A stretch of DNA of 64,000 nt from Sphagnum compactum (GCA_965153455.1 OZ234497.1:20205872-20269871); one strand, 5' to 3'; numbered from the stretch's first letter, positions 36,509-48,645 are shown. Translations and numbers: made by a program. Notes: generated by a model not told the origin, from the letters alone.

Positions 36509-36936
36509 TGTTAGATTTAGACTAAGACACCATGATTTTGTTGTAGGGGAGTTTCCTTTATGAGTTGGTTCTCCTTAGGGAGGGTCACATGAGGGCCTTA
36601 ACTTGAAGGTGTTCTCGAACTGGTCTCACCCACGAGTGCAGGAACCTCTTGAAAAACAGGAGTGGCCACCTTTATGAGTGGGGTTCTGTCCTGAGGGAGG
36701 GCCACCTAAGGGCCTCCTAAGGGCCTCAGCCTGAGGATGTTCTGGAACCCCAGGAGAACCCACGACCACAGAACCTCCACAGGGACAGCCACAGAACCTC
36801 CACAGGAACCTCCATGCACGTAAATGACTCTCTTTTTATGGGAACATGGGAACATATAAAATAGGAGGATCTCCCCCTGCCTGGCTGAATCCCATAGGGG
36901 TTCTTCTCCTTGGGGGAGATCCTTCGAAGTGCACAG
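36509..36936. mobile_element. Possible solo LTR or small insertion
   Basis: A 428-bp block flanked by the direct repeat AGAAAT (36503-36508 and 36937-36942). It starts TGTTAG and contains a TATA-like acatataaaatagg near 36850 and repeated phrases about ggaacctcc. It ends CACAG, not CA, so it is not a textbook LTR. The 6-bp flank could be coincidence. Confidence 0.35.
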
Positions 36937-37786
36937 AGAAATAAAAAGACAGTCGTTTCAGTCTAAAAGCATGATGGGATATTTAATGATATTTTAAAGC
37001 AATTTAGATGAATTTTGGGGTTTACCATTTTCTTTTTTTCGGGGCAAATTTTTTTGGCACATTTCTCTTACCCCATACTCTAGTCACAATGGCCCATTCA
37101 ATTCTACCCATATGCAATTCACAGTTTACTTAAATTTCAGACAAGTTTTGTCGTTTTTATCCACAAAAAATTGGAGAATTTTCTTTTCTAATTTCTACGT
37201 TTCGTTGGGAGAAAAAACGCCAAATTATTTTATAACACATCATTCTGGGACCCTAAAAAAAATAAAATTAAATAAAATTATATATTTTTTAAAAACCTTG
37301 TATTGGAATCCAGAAATGGTAAATGTTGATGAATATGGGCTTGAAAAATCACAGAATGGAAATCACAGAGTTTTTTAATGGATTTTATGCAATTTTAATT
37401 GAGACAGTGCCATAGATAACCTCCTCTTTATTTACTATTATCTACTGGTATTCATACTGATGGCGATTTGGTAACCCTAATTACTTGAATGACAGAGAAG
37501 CAATCAGGGTTCCCAAATCTTAATTACTAGATTAATCCCAATTAGGCTTCCCAAGTCTTAATTACTTTGATTACTTGATTAATTGAAATCTTGTTTTGAG
37601 TTTCCTCATTTTCAGTTACTTTTGGACATATTATGATCACAGTTAATTGTGATCATCATGTGATTGATCAGGTGTCCCTGCACCTCCTAAATGCTTAAAA
37701 TTTTGCTTGTAAACATCACACTCAGAAGATGTTTGCCTGAGAGATTATTCTTTAGTTAATTTAGAACTTTTCTTCAAACAATCTAA

Positions 37787-37810
37787 ACACACACACACAC
37801 ACACACACAC
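37787..37810. repeat. (AC)12 microsatellite
   Basis: Twelve uninterrupted AC dinucleotides about 100 bp downstream of the dipeptidase stop codon, probably within or near its 3' untranslated region. Confidence 0.95.
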
Positions 37811-37907
37811 AATCTATTTTGTTATGTCCATGCAAGACCAAAAAGAAAAGGTGCTGTGCAGTAAACAAAGGGCGAGCTGTGCCCTATTCAAAACCAAATC
37901 ACAACTT

Positions 37908-40383
37908 TTAGCTTGAACATCTTGTACCAGCTTCTGGATTTGTTAGTTTGCATGTAGTTTCTACCCATACATAATTGTCATCATCATTGTTGCACGTATC
38001 ATATCTACAGTGCTCAACAGGCTGACTGGAACTTGATGCTGTAGGAAGTTTTTGTTTGCCAAACATTCCAGAATACGTCCATTTGGGTGTCTTCAACACC
38101 TTGCCCCTTGCAATCACGTATTGCAGTTGTAGTGTCTGTGCATTGAGTACTACCACATCTGCATCCCCCCCAACCTTCAGCATTCCTGCAACAGATAATA
38201 AAAGGTCAGAACCATAATGGGTGTTTGTTGTCAACACAAAAGATTTGGTTGTCCCAATATGAGTATAGAGTGAGTTCATGACTTTCAAAACCACAGAATA
38301 AATCAACATCCTACTGTAACTCCAACACATCAAGAAACACTACCAAATGTCAGAGAGCTCTTATAGCTTCCAAACGTCAACAAAAAGCTAATTGTTTGAA
38401 AACAATGGAGATCCAGTTCCACATTCCCAAGAGACAAGCTGTTGACATCCAAATCTTAGATTCATAAGCAGGTGAATGATGGAATCCCTTTTCTTCATCA
38501 CCTCATTGTGGTGTACATGTAGATAGTATGAGAGAGGGAGACAGAGAAAGAAACTGAACCTTTGTTCTTGAAGGCTAAGAAAGAGGCAGGGTTGGTGGTA
38601 CTAAACACAAGCGCATCTTCCAGTTTCCAGCCACCCTGAAGCACAAGCCTGCGTATGGTGTCCAAATTTGCACTAGGGGAAGCAACTGCATACTCTTCCA
38701 GCTCTCCCTTGCTGTTGAACTTTGGCAGTGACCCAAACCCATCTGAGGAGAGTGACACACCAGTAAGAGCAGCATTGCCAAAACGTTTGCCCCAATCCAT
38801 CAATGCATTGAATGATTGAGTTTCGCCATCTTGATCAGCAGTGAAATCCACCCGTCCACCTTGAGCTACCCATTCCTCAGCTGCCTGGAAACCAATTGAT
38901 GAGTTTGTTCTCTCTAGTAGAATTTGTTAGCATGGTACAGGAAGTCTGGTATGCAGGTGGGACAGGAAGAGCTGCAGGGTTCAATGCACAACAATGAAAT
39001 TTCATTGACAAGTTCAATGAGAAGGTTCAGGCAAGAGAAAGAGACCTGGAGGAGGCCAGGACCTCTGCCAGAGATATGTGTCGGGAGCATTTGAGTGATG
39101 GGGATGGCACCTTTGCTCGCTTCCATAACCGCCCACAGTGGATCCAATCTTGATGCTGCAGAGCCGGTGTGAAAATGCACCAATCCCACTTTCCCCGATA
39201 GCATTCCTCCTACTCTCGCGTCGGTCACTAAACCAAGAAGCTCCTGTTCACACCCACAATACCTTGACCTCAAAGCCCATTCAGATAAAGGGTTTCTAAC
39301 ATAAGGATTTGCAGCCCATCAAGATTTCACAATTCAGGGTTTCAGGGTGAGAGTCAAAACATCAAAACCAACCTGAGTAGAGGGCCAGCTGCTACGGTGG
39401 TCACTGATGGCAATCTCGCCTGCACCAATCACTTCTTGAACGAGTTGCATGTCACGCACTAGTGAGCCAGTGAGCGTTGGAGATGGCACTCGGTAGCATC
39501 CACTCCACATCCATGCCGTAATCCCCTCATCTTGAAGAGCTGCTACTTTTGACCGCAAATTCTCGAGGCTGTAAAAAGTGATTCTGGAATTTTGTCATTC
39601 AACTGCCAGAGACACAAATCAATGCCCATTGTTCTTAAAAGAAAAAACTTAAACATGCCATCTTTCAAATCCTGGAATGGTTGCAAAGCAGATAATCATG
39701 ACTTCAACAGTGCTCTCTGCTTTTCCTGAAAGGAATTGCATGCTTTTGCACACCAGGAAAACCATGCAGATTGCTTCTAGGGCTCAGGACATAGAGGTGT
39801 TCAGGATGGGGGATCTACTTGAAGCCAAGCTTGTGACACAAGGATTTAGAGTTAGGGTTAGGGTATGAAAGAGAGCAGAAACCTACCTTCTGGAGACGCA
39901 ATCAGTTCCAAGAATGCCCACAACAGTGGTAATGCCAGCCTCAAGAAGCTCAGAGATTTTGCCTTCTGGAGTACGACTAGCAGGACCCATTTCTCCTCCT
40001 CCACCCGTGACATGAACATGCATGTCAATCAAGCCCGGAACTACAAACCCTTCTTCCACATCAATGGTTTTCAAACAAGGTAATCTCGAGAAGTTAGCCA
40101 GTGGGAAATCTCCCTCCTTGAAAATTGCAGCTACGGATCCGCCTGCCAGTAACACATGCGCCTTTCCTAAGAATCTCGGAGTGTAAACATACCCATTGTG
40201 GAGAAGAACCATGGCAGTGTCGTCAGACCCTGACCCAAAGCTCGAAGCATCAGCATCATCATCATCCTTGTGTGCTGCTGCTTCTGCAGCTCCTGCAATT
40301 CCTTTGCTTTCACTCCGTGCTAGATGCACCTGCAAATTCAACGAGACCATGAGAAAAATCGCAACTACGACAATCTTCTTCAT
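37908..40383 (-). CDS. Isoaspartyl dipeptidase (IadA-type amidohydrolase), secretory
   Basis: Five phase-consistent exons (39887-40383, 39373-39568, 39046-39243, 38560-38884, 37908-38185) give 497 aa. It matches bacterial isoaspartyl (beta-aspartyl) dipeptidase, peptidase family M38, a two-zinc amidohydrolase that cleaves iso-Asp dipeptides. The metal ligands are all in place: HVH in GLIDMHVH; the lysine of GGMLSGKVG (carboxylated in the bacterial enzyme); His in HFHTG; His in MLPTHISG; Asp in SLSSDGFGS. The GGGGE motif and a Tyr-x-VPS motif are also present. The start at 40383 gives a hydrophobic signal peptide (MKKIVVVAIFLMVSLNLQV); an upstream in-frame ATG at 40584 would bury it. A Cys-containing C-terminal extension of about 50 residues is absent from the bacterial enzyme. 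It lies head-to-head with the hydratase gene, 278 bp apart. Residues suggest an active enzyme; localisation is inferred. Confidence 0.9.
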
Positions 40384-40472
40384 CACTGATTCTCTTCGAT
40401 TCCTCAGAAAAAGAAAGAAACAAGATGGTCTTCTCAAAAATCGAAGTTCCAGTGACGATGATATATCAAAGT

Positions 40473-40520
40473 ATATAGCTGAAACCCTAGCTTTAAACCA
40501 TATAGCTGAAACCCTAGCTT
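40473..40520. repeat. Tandem duplication with telo-box-like motif
   Basis: A 21-bp word (atatagctgaaaccctagct plus t) occurs at 40473-40493 and again at 40500-40520, a 27-bp step. Each copy contains AAACCCTAG, close to the telo-box AAACCCTAA found in plant promoters and leaders. It lies between the two divergent start codons, in the probable 5' untranslated region of the dipeptidase. Confidence 0.75.
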
Positions 40521-40661
40521 GAGACTCTTTGATCTCTGTGGAACTTTCTTTCTGTGTACTCTCTGGGCTTTTGACGTAGTCCATGCACGAGAGAGGCGAT
40601 CAGAAAGTTGGGAATTGAGATGTCTGATAACTTAAGAAGGGTTTGAACTGGTGATGCAGAG

Positions 40662-42022
40662 ATGGAGAATAAGGAGTGTGTCAATGCCATGGCAGAAGAC
40701 AAGGCTGAGAGTGAAATACGGCTTGAAGTATGCGGCGGTGGAATTGCCTTTATCACTCTCAACAGACCCAAAGCTCTCAATGCCCTCACCAAGGATATGC
40801 TCACCCGGCTGGCGGAGCTTTCCCAGGAATTGGTTCAGAGGCATGCCGTCAAAGTCATCATTCTCACAGGAGCAGGGCGAGCTTTTAGCGCTGGAGCGGT
40901 TCTCTCTCAGCAATATGGTTGATGATGGCAGGATCTGACAGCAGCAGCAGCAGCAGTCTTCAAGGGCGATGTAAAAAATGAAGATAAGGACCCAGTTGCA
41001 CAAACGGAGCAGTGTAGGAAACCCATCATTGGTGCCATCAACAGGCGTTGCATTACAGTAGGATTTGAGATTGCACTAACCTGTGATATCCTTGTTGCAA
41101 GTATCACTGCCAATGCGCATGCTAAGTGCGTTTTCAATCTAGACCACAGTAGCTAAAATTGTGGAAGATGACTAATTTGCTCAAGATTCATTCCAATTCT
41201 GTCACTGGTGCAGGTTTGGTATATTTCCATCATGGGGGTTGCCACAAAACCTACCTCATGTAATAGGCCCACATAGGGCCAGGCAAGTGTCATCAACAAC
41301 TGAGTCTGTAGATGCACAGACTGCAGAGAAATGGGGTCTGGTGAGTTGAGTGGTTACCCTCATTGAGTTGTTGCATACAGCCAAAGGCAATTGCCAAAGC
41401 CATTCTTAAAAATCAGGAAAGAATGATGTTGAAATACAAGGCTATCATCAATGTTGGTTTTAGGCTTCCTTTTGGAGAGGCCCTCAAGCTTGAGAAGGTA
41501 TGTAGCCCGATCACCATTTAGGATGATCATATGACCAATCAAGCCCCTGCAAATATGCAAGTGCATAATGAAGCAGCTTCATTTTCTTCATTTGCTATGG
41601 TTTGACCTATGCACCTCTGGGATCTGATCATGTTTGCAGCACTCCCATAGCTTAACAATATTTCACTTGATTTACAATAGGGTTGCATAACCAATTTTTT
41701 TTCTGCTATCCAGCCATGGGGTCTCTTGAGTCTGAATGGGAACCCTCCAGTCACCAGTAGCAACAAATGTCTCACAAAGTCCCAGACACTGGGAAACCGA
41801 AATTGAGCTGTTGTCTAAAGTACCATGAAGAGTTTGTAGATGCTGGAGTGTCCTATAGTGAATCAATATCTCTTGTGCTAAAGGTGGGATGATTGATTTT
41901 CTTCTTTCCAGGAATGGGCACACGAGTATTATGCTGGAATGAAGCCAGAAGATTTTGCTGCAATGCAAGACTTCATTGCTGGTCACTCTTCCAAGCCAGT
42001 AAAGCCTACCTCCAAGCTCTGA
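40662..42022 (+). pseudogene. Enoyl-CoA hydratase/isomerase, peroxisomal type, probably broken
   Basis: Similar along its length to plant monofunctional peroxisomal enoyl-CoA hydratase (Arabidopsis ECHIA, At4g16210 type), a beta-oxidation enzyme. Recognisable blocks: 40662-40898 (FITLNRPKALNALT...AFSAGA), 40932-41125 (DLTAAAAVFKGDV...CDILVAS), 41214-41340 (FGIFPSWGLPQ), 41381-41497, 41912-42022, ending in the peroxisomal signal SKL. Damage: the first two blocks are separated by only 33 nt with in-frame TGAs. After 41340 the frame meets TGA at 41347-41349 and then a one-base shift near 41386. Three residues are missing before FGIFPSW. The usually conserved Gly-Phe-Ala after GAIN is Arg-Arg-Cys. 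The damage could be bypassed only by two introns of 33 and 40 nt. I favour a pseudogene or a non-functional product. Confidence 0.75.
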
Positions 42023-42829
42023 GATCTATTTTTTGGGATGCTTAATTCTGGAACTTGGGTGAAGATTTGGAACCGGTCTAGCAAATGTTGAATTGGTTCT
42101 GGCATTTTGAACAGGGGTACCATCTCTTCGAAGAAAGCTTAAGGTCCATTGCTACAGCCTTCTGTAAGTGCGAGATATACACTCACTCCGGGCAACTTTC
42201 TGCCCAGGATTGAACACATGCAAAGAGACTGAATTGTTCTATGTTTCTTTTGTGAATTATTTGTGTATTCTCTAAATTTAGGATTGTAATTTTCTTCTAG
42301 CAATGTTAAATTTTTATAATCAACTTCGTGGGGTGCCCCTAACTTTTCACAAGCTAAGATGGTAGAAAGACAATTCAAAGCTCTGAGGAATATGGAAATG
42401 AATGCAAGAAGTTAGGGTACAGTTTATATTTTTCTTGCTTTATATCATAGGGGAAATAGTGGTGATAAGTTGCATTTCTATTAGGATCATCAAGATTGAG
42501 TCTTCATCCATTCCATAAAGGTTGTACCTTATGACATGATAATGCAACCTAATCCATTTGTATATGAACGCCTTAAATTAAAGAGTTAAAATGTATTAAA
42601 GTTATCTTCCGAGTAATCCTTACTTTGGACATGACTCCGGACTCATTTATCCTCCCTTGTGAACTATCCATAAAGTTCATAAAAGTGAGGACCACTCTTT
42701 AGAACTAAGGATGAACTCCCCAAAATGATCATCATGTTTTCTTTTGGGGAGAAAGTAGACTATGACCTACTAGAGGTTATGGTCAGATAAATTAGAAGAT
42801 TACTTATGTAGAGGGTTAACTAGGGTAAG
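42023..42829. other. Region downstream of the hydratase
   Basis: Probable 3' region of the hydratase locus followed by AT-rich DNA. No coding exon was recognised. Confidence 0.4.
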
Positions 42830-43740
42830 GCCTACCTACCTACCTTTGGGCTACCTACCTACTTACCCATGGGGTACCTACTTACCTATTCACCCATGGG
42901 CAACCTATTGACTTACCTATGTGAGACAAGGATGATAAAAAGCTTACATTAGAGGTTACTTGAGGGCTTACCTAGGAGCTTACTTAGAGGTTACATAAGG
43001 CCTACCTAGGAACCTACTTAGAGGCTACCTAGGTTAGGGGATATCTAGGGACTATTTAGGAGACTACATAAGACATACCTAGGCGGTTATAAATATATTT
43101 CCTAAGATAGGGAATACCTAAAGATTATTGAAGACAACTAATTAAATAACCTAAAATGTTATTTAAGGACTACCTAAAGTTCACCTAAGGGCTTACCTAA
43201 GCTATCTAAGATAAAAGCTACCAAAAGCTTACATAAAGGGTTCCATAAGGGCTAATTAAGGTGCTACATATAGGGGTTATCCAGAAACCTACCTAAGTTA
43301 GGGGATACCTAAAAATTGCTTAATGACCTATTTTAAAAACTACATAAGGTCTATATACATGCTATGAATTAGTCTTAGGTAACCCCTAGGTTGCCCCTTA
43401 TGTAGGCCCTATGTAGCTCCCTTTTGCACTAGGAGTCAATCATAGGAACCTCTTAAATAACCCATATGTATCCTTAACTTAAGAAATCCCTCGTTAGCCC
43501 CACAAGTAGGTTTTGTGTAGTCCTTTAAATAGCCTTTAAGTATCCTATAACCTAATTAAGCATATAGGTGTCTCCTTAGGTGGCCCCTTATGTAAGCCCT
43601 TAGGTGTCTCCCTACATATTCCCTAGATAACCTTTTAGGGGTAGTCCCTTATGTGGGTTTTTGATAATCATTAAGTACCCGTTTACATAGGCTTTAAGTA
43701 GCCTTTAGGTATCCCATAATATGGGTAAATCTTAGGAAAA
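42830..43740. repeat. Inverted pair of degenerate CCTA-type arrays
   Basis: Positions 42830-43360 are built from degenerate words such as ctacctaagg and gcttacctag. After a centre near 43370 the words appear as reverse complements (ccttaggtagcc, ataggtgtctcc) up to 43740. The two arms of about 400-500 bp could fold back on each other. Related simple sequence occurs near 17910-17960, 61921-61980 and 62680-63000. Confidence 0.7.
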
Positions 43741-44366
43741 ATGCCAAATGAGTTTCCTCCTTCATTATATTCATTTGGCATTGTTTTATCTTGCATTTTC
43801 ACTATTATCCATAATTTCAAGGAAACCCAAGGTTCTATTTCTAGGTTTATTGTCTTTGCAAATAAGTTTATTACATAATGCAAGTCCAAAAGTGAAAAAA
43901 TTGGGTTGTGATAAGGATTTATGGGTTTTCATTTATCATATGAATCCCAAATCACCACACTTTCCATGAGACAATGATAATAATATTACAACTTTTTTTA
44001 ATTCAAAAATTCAACCCCTAAACCTAGAATGGCAATATGGTTCATTACACACATCTTGTTAAAACAACAATCTTGGATGGGAAAAATAATGTTGCAAGGG
44101 CAAATGCCTAGTATATGTGAAGCTACTTTAATAATTATTTAGATTGACACATTATGTTTAATTTTCTAGAAAAAGTGTGTGCTTATATGTTTGGTCACAA
44201 ATGTCGCTATGTTTTGTCCCCATTTAGGGAGAATGCAAATATGCAATACATAAGGTATTCTTTATATTATAATAGGGGTTGAATATTATTTTAAATTTAA
44301 AATGAAAAAATTATCATTTTAATAGAAACCTCCACATGGCTATATGTTTAAGGTCAATAGTATGAT

Positions 44367-45282
44367 TGTCGCAACTTTAGTCTTAAGCTCGCGACCAAGG
44401 CAAGGGCTTGCAAAGGTGCGAGCCAAGAGTGAGCCTAAGAGTCACATTTTATGCTCCCGGGAGTGTAAAAGAATGTGAGGGAATGAACCCGCACACTCCC
44501 AAGTGAGCTCCCACTTTGGGAGTTAGAGTCCCAATGGACTTTTAAATCTTCAGAGGACGATTGCAGGGGTCAAAACTCATTGGATTGAAAATTTTCTTAT
44601 ATCATTGAAAAGCTCTTGGAACTTAGATGTCTAAAATGGGTTTGCATAACTCGTTTGAATACTTAAAACATAAGTTATGGCCAAAAGAAGGGCCGAGAGT
44701 CAAATTGCCAATTTGACTCCCGACCACTAAAAGTCAGGAATCGCCCCGATTTCCTTATGTTCAGGTGGCATGCCACATACCATTGAAGAGCTCTCGATGA
44801 GGGCTACAACTTTGCTTTAGACATCACCTTAATCAAAGGTCTTCACACAAAGTTATGGGCTTCCAAAGTTGTAAAAGTCCAAATTTTGGGAATTTCGAGT
44901 CTCCCACTTGGGAGTCCCAGGACAAAATGACATTTGGGTGTTGGTCCCGTGGCCAGGCACAGAGAATATTATAAGGGGGAAGGTGGTGGCTTCCCCCAAG
45001 TCCGGACCGTGGTGAGTCTTGTGCGTCCGTGTTTGCATGTGGCTTGTCCGTGCACCAAAAGTGCTCCAACTATGCACTAACCAACTTATTGTTTAGTTTG
45101 TGCAGGTCCGTGTGAGTAATTGACTTGCTTATCACTCTTCCTAGTCCCTATCCCGGAGCTTCAACACGCCCTCTACCCCCGAAGTGTTGCGAACCAGGGA
45201 GCATGCCCCAATTTTTCATCCTTCCGCTGTTTTCACATTTAGACTCGTAGTTCAATTTACCAAGGAGTTTAGGGGTGCGTCA
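44367..45282 (+). mobile_element. Solo LTR, copy 2
   Basis: A 916-bp block starting TGTCGCAACT and ending GTGCGTCA, flanked by ATGAT on both sides (44362-44366 and 45283-45287). It is the same family and orientation as 3052-3872. The shared part includes a gggggaaggtggtggcttcc segment near 44975 and a near-identical 3' portion. The independent target duplication shows a separate insertion. Confidence 0.85.
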
Positions 45283-48272
45283 ATGATAATACCCTAGATT
45301 TTTGCAAATCATAATGTTCAATGAGAATGAAAGATGTAATATTTAACTTCATTTGATTGCAAATCATAATCACTAATGATAATGGGTGATACAATATTTC
45401 TATTTTAAAAAATAATCATAATATGCAATATCAATAATCTCATCTTAAAGATTTTTAATTTTTAAAACCAAACCTTATAAAACAAGCTTTTACAACCATC
45501 ATCTAGTTCTAAGGTTGGATCTATCTAACCTTTGGTTTTCGGATTTGGAATCTGGTCTTAAAATGATTTGCCTAACCCGTGGCTACTTTTCTAATAAATA
45601 TTTTCACTTTAAAAAATGGTTGGTTAATTATTAAGAATTGGGCACAAACCCAACTTACATCTTGGAACTCGCTAACATTACTAGTTACACGTCACACATA
45701 TTTGGGGCAAAACTTGCACATTTGTGACCTATAAAAATTTTATTGCAAATTTCGTATTTAAAAAAACAAGTTTCTGAATAGGGGAATTCTCACCATTTTT
45801 TTAAGGTATTTTGTTGTTGCACATTAATTTCTTGTAATTTTTTATTCACGGTTGGAACCCAATTTAGTGTGTACAGGGTTTTAGTTTTCGTGTGTTTTGA
45901 GGGTTTATTTTTATACTGTGGTTTTGGAGTTTCATTTTTTGTGTTTTGAGATTTTAAAACATAAAGCAAAAAGAAGTGATTGTTTTGTGTGTTTTGAATT
46001 TGGATTTCTATGGTTTGTAAGTGAATTTTCTTGAAAGACGAAAGATGATTTAATTTAACAATGTTATACAACTTCTTCTTTTTTAAAATTCCATTGACAA
46101 AGGTTGCAAAAATAGAGTTTGTAACTAGGAAGGGAATTGTTACAAAACGGTTTCTCGATGTACTTGAGTTGAAATTTCTCAAAGGAAAATGCCAATTTTG
46201 AAGATGATTCAAAACAAGGTTTGGATACCCAAAATTTGAAGAAGTTTGTGAAGGAAAGTCTTTGTTGTTAAGCAATTTGATCCCCCTAATTGCATTTAGT
46301 TTTGCAACAACATGGAGGCCCAATAACCAACCAAGCTCGGACAATTTAGGCATGCCACCAAACCCCGACATTAGAACCCATCCTTTAGTTGTTATTATTG
46401 TTGTTTTCATTTGTAGGTTGGGGAAGGCATTATTGTCATCTTCAAGTTTTCGTGCAACAACAACAAAATAAGGGAGTTGTAGGTCCAATTTGAACCTTCC
46501 TCGGTTTTATTTTTTATTTTAGGGGATTTCATTCATTATATGGATGAAGTTTGGTTTTTTGTTTTCATCCATTGAGTGAACATGATAGGTAGTGAAAGAA
46601 AACAAAATTGATGAGCAGACAAGAATGGGGGTGGATGTAATTGACTTATAACTAAATAACAGGTATCGACAAGTATTAAGTGGATACTTTAGTAACACAT
46701 AATTCAACCCCTAGGTATAATGGACAAACAAAAATTTGAAAACTTTTTTTTTGGGTTGTCACTTGCTTTTTTGTATCACAAGGTTTCATATCATTATGAA
46801 ATGTTTTTTTACATTTCATATGACTAATTTTTTAAATGAAATTTGTTTGATAAACATCCAAATAATTAGTTTCAATTCCTTTAAATTCGTGTGAAAATGA
46901 GATTCTTAAAAAATTGATTTGAAAGATTATGCTAGAATTGATTAAAATAAAACATGTCAAGTTTTTAAATAAATTAAAATTTTAATAACAAAAATCATAT
47001 GAAATTAATTTATAATTGATTAATTTGTTTGTATTGTTATTGCCTTTTATGTTATAAAAATTATTTATTACCCTAAGATAGTAGATATGCATGTATGATT
47101 TTAGGTTTTACCAAGCATGTACGGGGCAAACACAATCAATTCTATTGATTATTGTATGGCGATGAAATCAATGTGATGATCAATAGAGTAATGGGGCCTA
47201 ACCAATGGATGTAATTGCCCCCAACATCACCCCACTCACACCCAACCAAAAAGATGAAAATCTTCTTCTTGTTAGCCTCATGGGAACATGCCCCATGCTT
47301 GGGGACGCAGATGTATAAGTTGGCACAATCTTGACCAACATAAGTGATTGCAGAAGATGCACTTGGTGCTTAGCTTCCCCCTTTTAGGTTCAAGTCCCTT
47401 CATTAGTTTCATGTGGCTTTAAGGCATGTGAGTTGGAAAACATAATTATAATTAATGAATTCACATCAAGTAGATAAAAAAATTGTGTTTTGCATCCAAA
47501 ACATGTGCATCAAGGGGAACATTAATGGAACCAACAAATCTTATTCCACAAAAAGTCTAAAAACATGATTTGATCTTACAAATGTGGGTGCACTTATGGA
47601 ACTTTATGTCTCTACTTTCTTTTGTTTCAACTTTTGGCTTGTCATGCTAATGATCAATTCTTCCAATTGAGCAAATTGATCTTGTGTAATGGCCATGCCA
47701 CCACCTAAGCCTTGGTCATTGGCTTTCCTTGGGGCTTACATGTGGCAATGCCTCTATATTGATAACTATTGCCTTCCCCATGTCCTCTAATACATGAAAA
47801 CAAGATAAATGTTAGTTTCAATGCATAAGAATGGCAAATGCAACTTGACATGACATTGCAATTCCTTTTTAAATGCAATTCACATTGACATGTAAAACTT
47901 CTTGAAAAAAAAAATTCTTGGAAATCGAAATTTGCACATTTCAATTGGGCATGTTGAAAATGTGAATTGCATTTAAAAAGGAAGTAATTGAAATGTGAGT
48001 TTTGTCAACATGTACAAAATATATCCAACACCTAAAACATTGACATTTCAATACAGGGTTATTGGTGCTTTAGATTATTTGCAATAACTAAATTGAATCC
48101 ATTTACAAAAAATATTGTAATTTTAGATTGTTGATTGATTTCTTAAAAATCTTACCACCAAAATTCTAGGATTCAAAATTATGATTTTCTCATAATATTG
48201 ACACCAACAAACACATTCATGTCATTTTGTTTCATTATATTTCTAGAGATATTGTTGTAAATTTTTTTTGTT
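45283..48272. other. AT-rich intergenic DNA with one long open stretch
   Basis: The longest open stretch is on the minus strand, 45790-46488 (232 codons). It has no recognisable domain, and its second half is a low-complexity Lys/Asn/Thr/Gln tail, so I do not call it a gene. Around 47330-47405 a GGTTCAAGTCCC word resembles a pol III B box, with no convincing A box. Confidence 0.4.
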
Positions 48273-48568
48273 ATTTTGGTGTTTGTGGGATTTGGGTTTG
48301 AGAGTAAAGAGGACAAGGAAATTCAGAATTGGGTGTATGTACAACACTAGTTCAAGCTGTTGGTCGATTTGGGTCGAGGGAGAAAGAGGGAGATGAGCAT
48401 CAGGTTGCACAGTTGAGGAATCTCAGTCTGAGTACTTAGTTGTATTTGGTGTTCGTGGAGTTTGGGTTTGAGAGAGAGAAGAGGACAAGGAGCTCCAGAG
48501 TTGGGTAGTTGTACAACATCAGTTCAAGCTGATTGTAGATTTGGGTAGAGGAAGAAAGAGGGAGAAGA
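48273..48568. repeat. Direct duplication upstream of the secreted-protein gene
   Basis: A segment of about 123 bp at 48273-48395 recurs at 48443-48568, a 170-bp step. Both copies contain tttgggtttgagag, then agaggacaagga, then gttcaagctg, then gaaagagggaga. The second copy ends about 80 bp before the start codon at 48646 and probably belongs to the leader or promoter. Confidence 0.85.
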
Positions 48569-48645
48569 GGGAGGCCTTCTTTTGTAGTCAATTTGTTCCC
48601 CCAGAAGCTTTTCTTTCAAGCTCCTCCAGAACCCTAAACAAAGCT

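Larger units (their letters stand above)
35797..37907. other. Upstream region of the kinesin gene
   Basis: Positions 35797-36330 are purine-rich with CGCG words and are the likely promoter and 5' untranslated region of the kinesin. Then follow a possible solo LTR (36509-36936), AT-rich DNA and a microsatellite of 12 AC units (37787-37810) just downstream of the dipeptidase stop. No other gene was seen. Confidence 0.5.

Noticed and set aside
40384-40584. An upstream ATG (40584) as start of the dipeptidase
   Set aside because: It would add 67 residues encoded partly by the tandem duplication and bury the clear signal peptide. 40383 is the better start.
45790-46488. 232-codon open stretch on the minus strand
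   Set aside because: No recognisable domain, low-complexity second half, AT-rich surroundings and no supporting splice or context signal.
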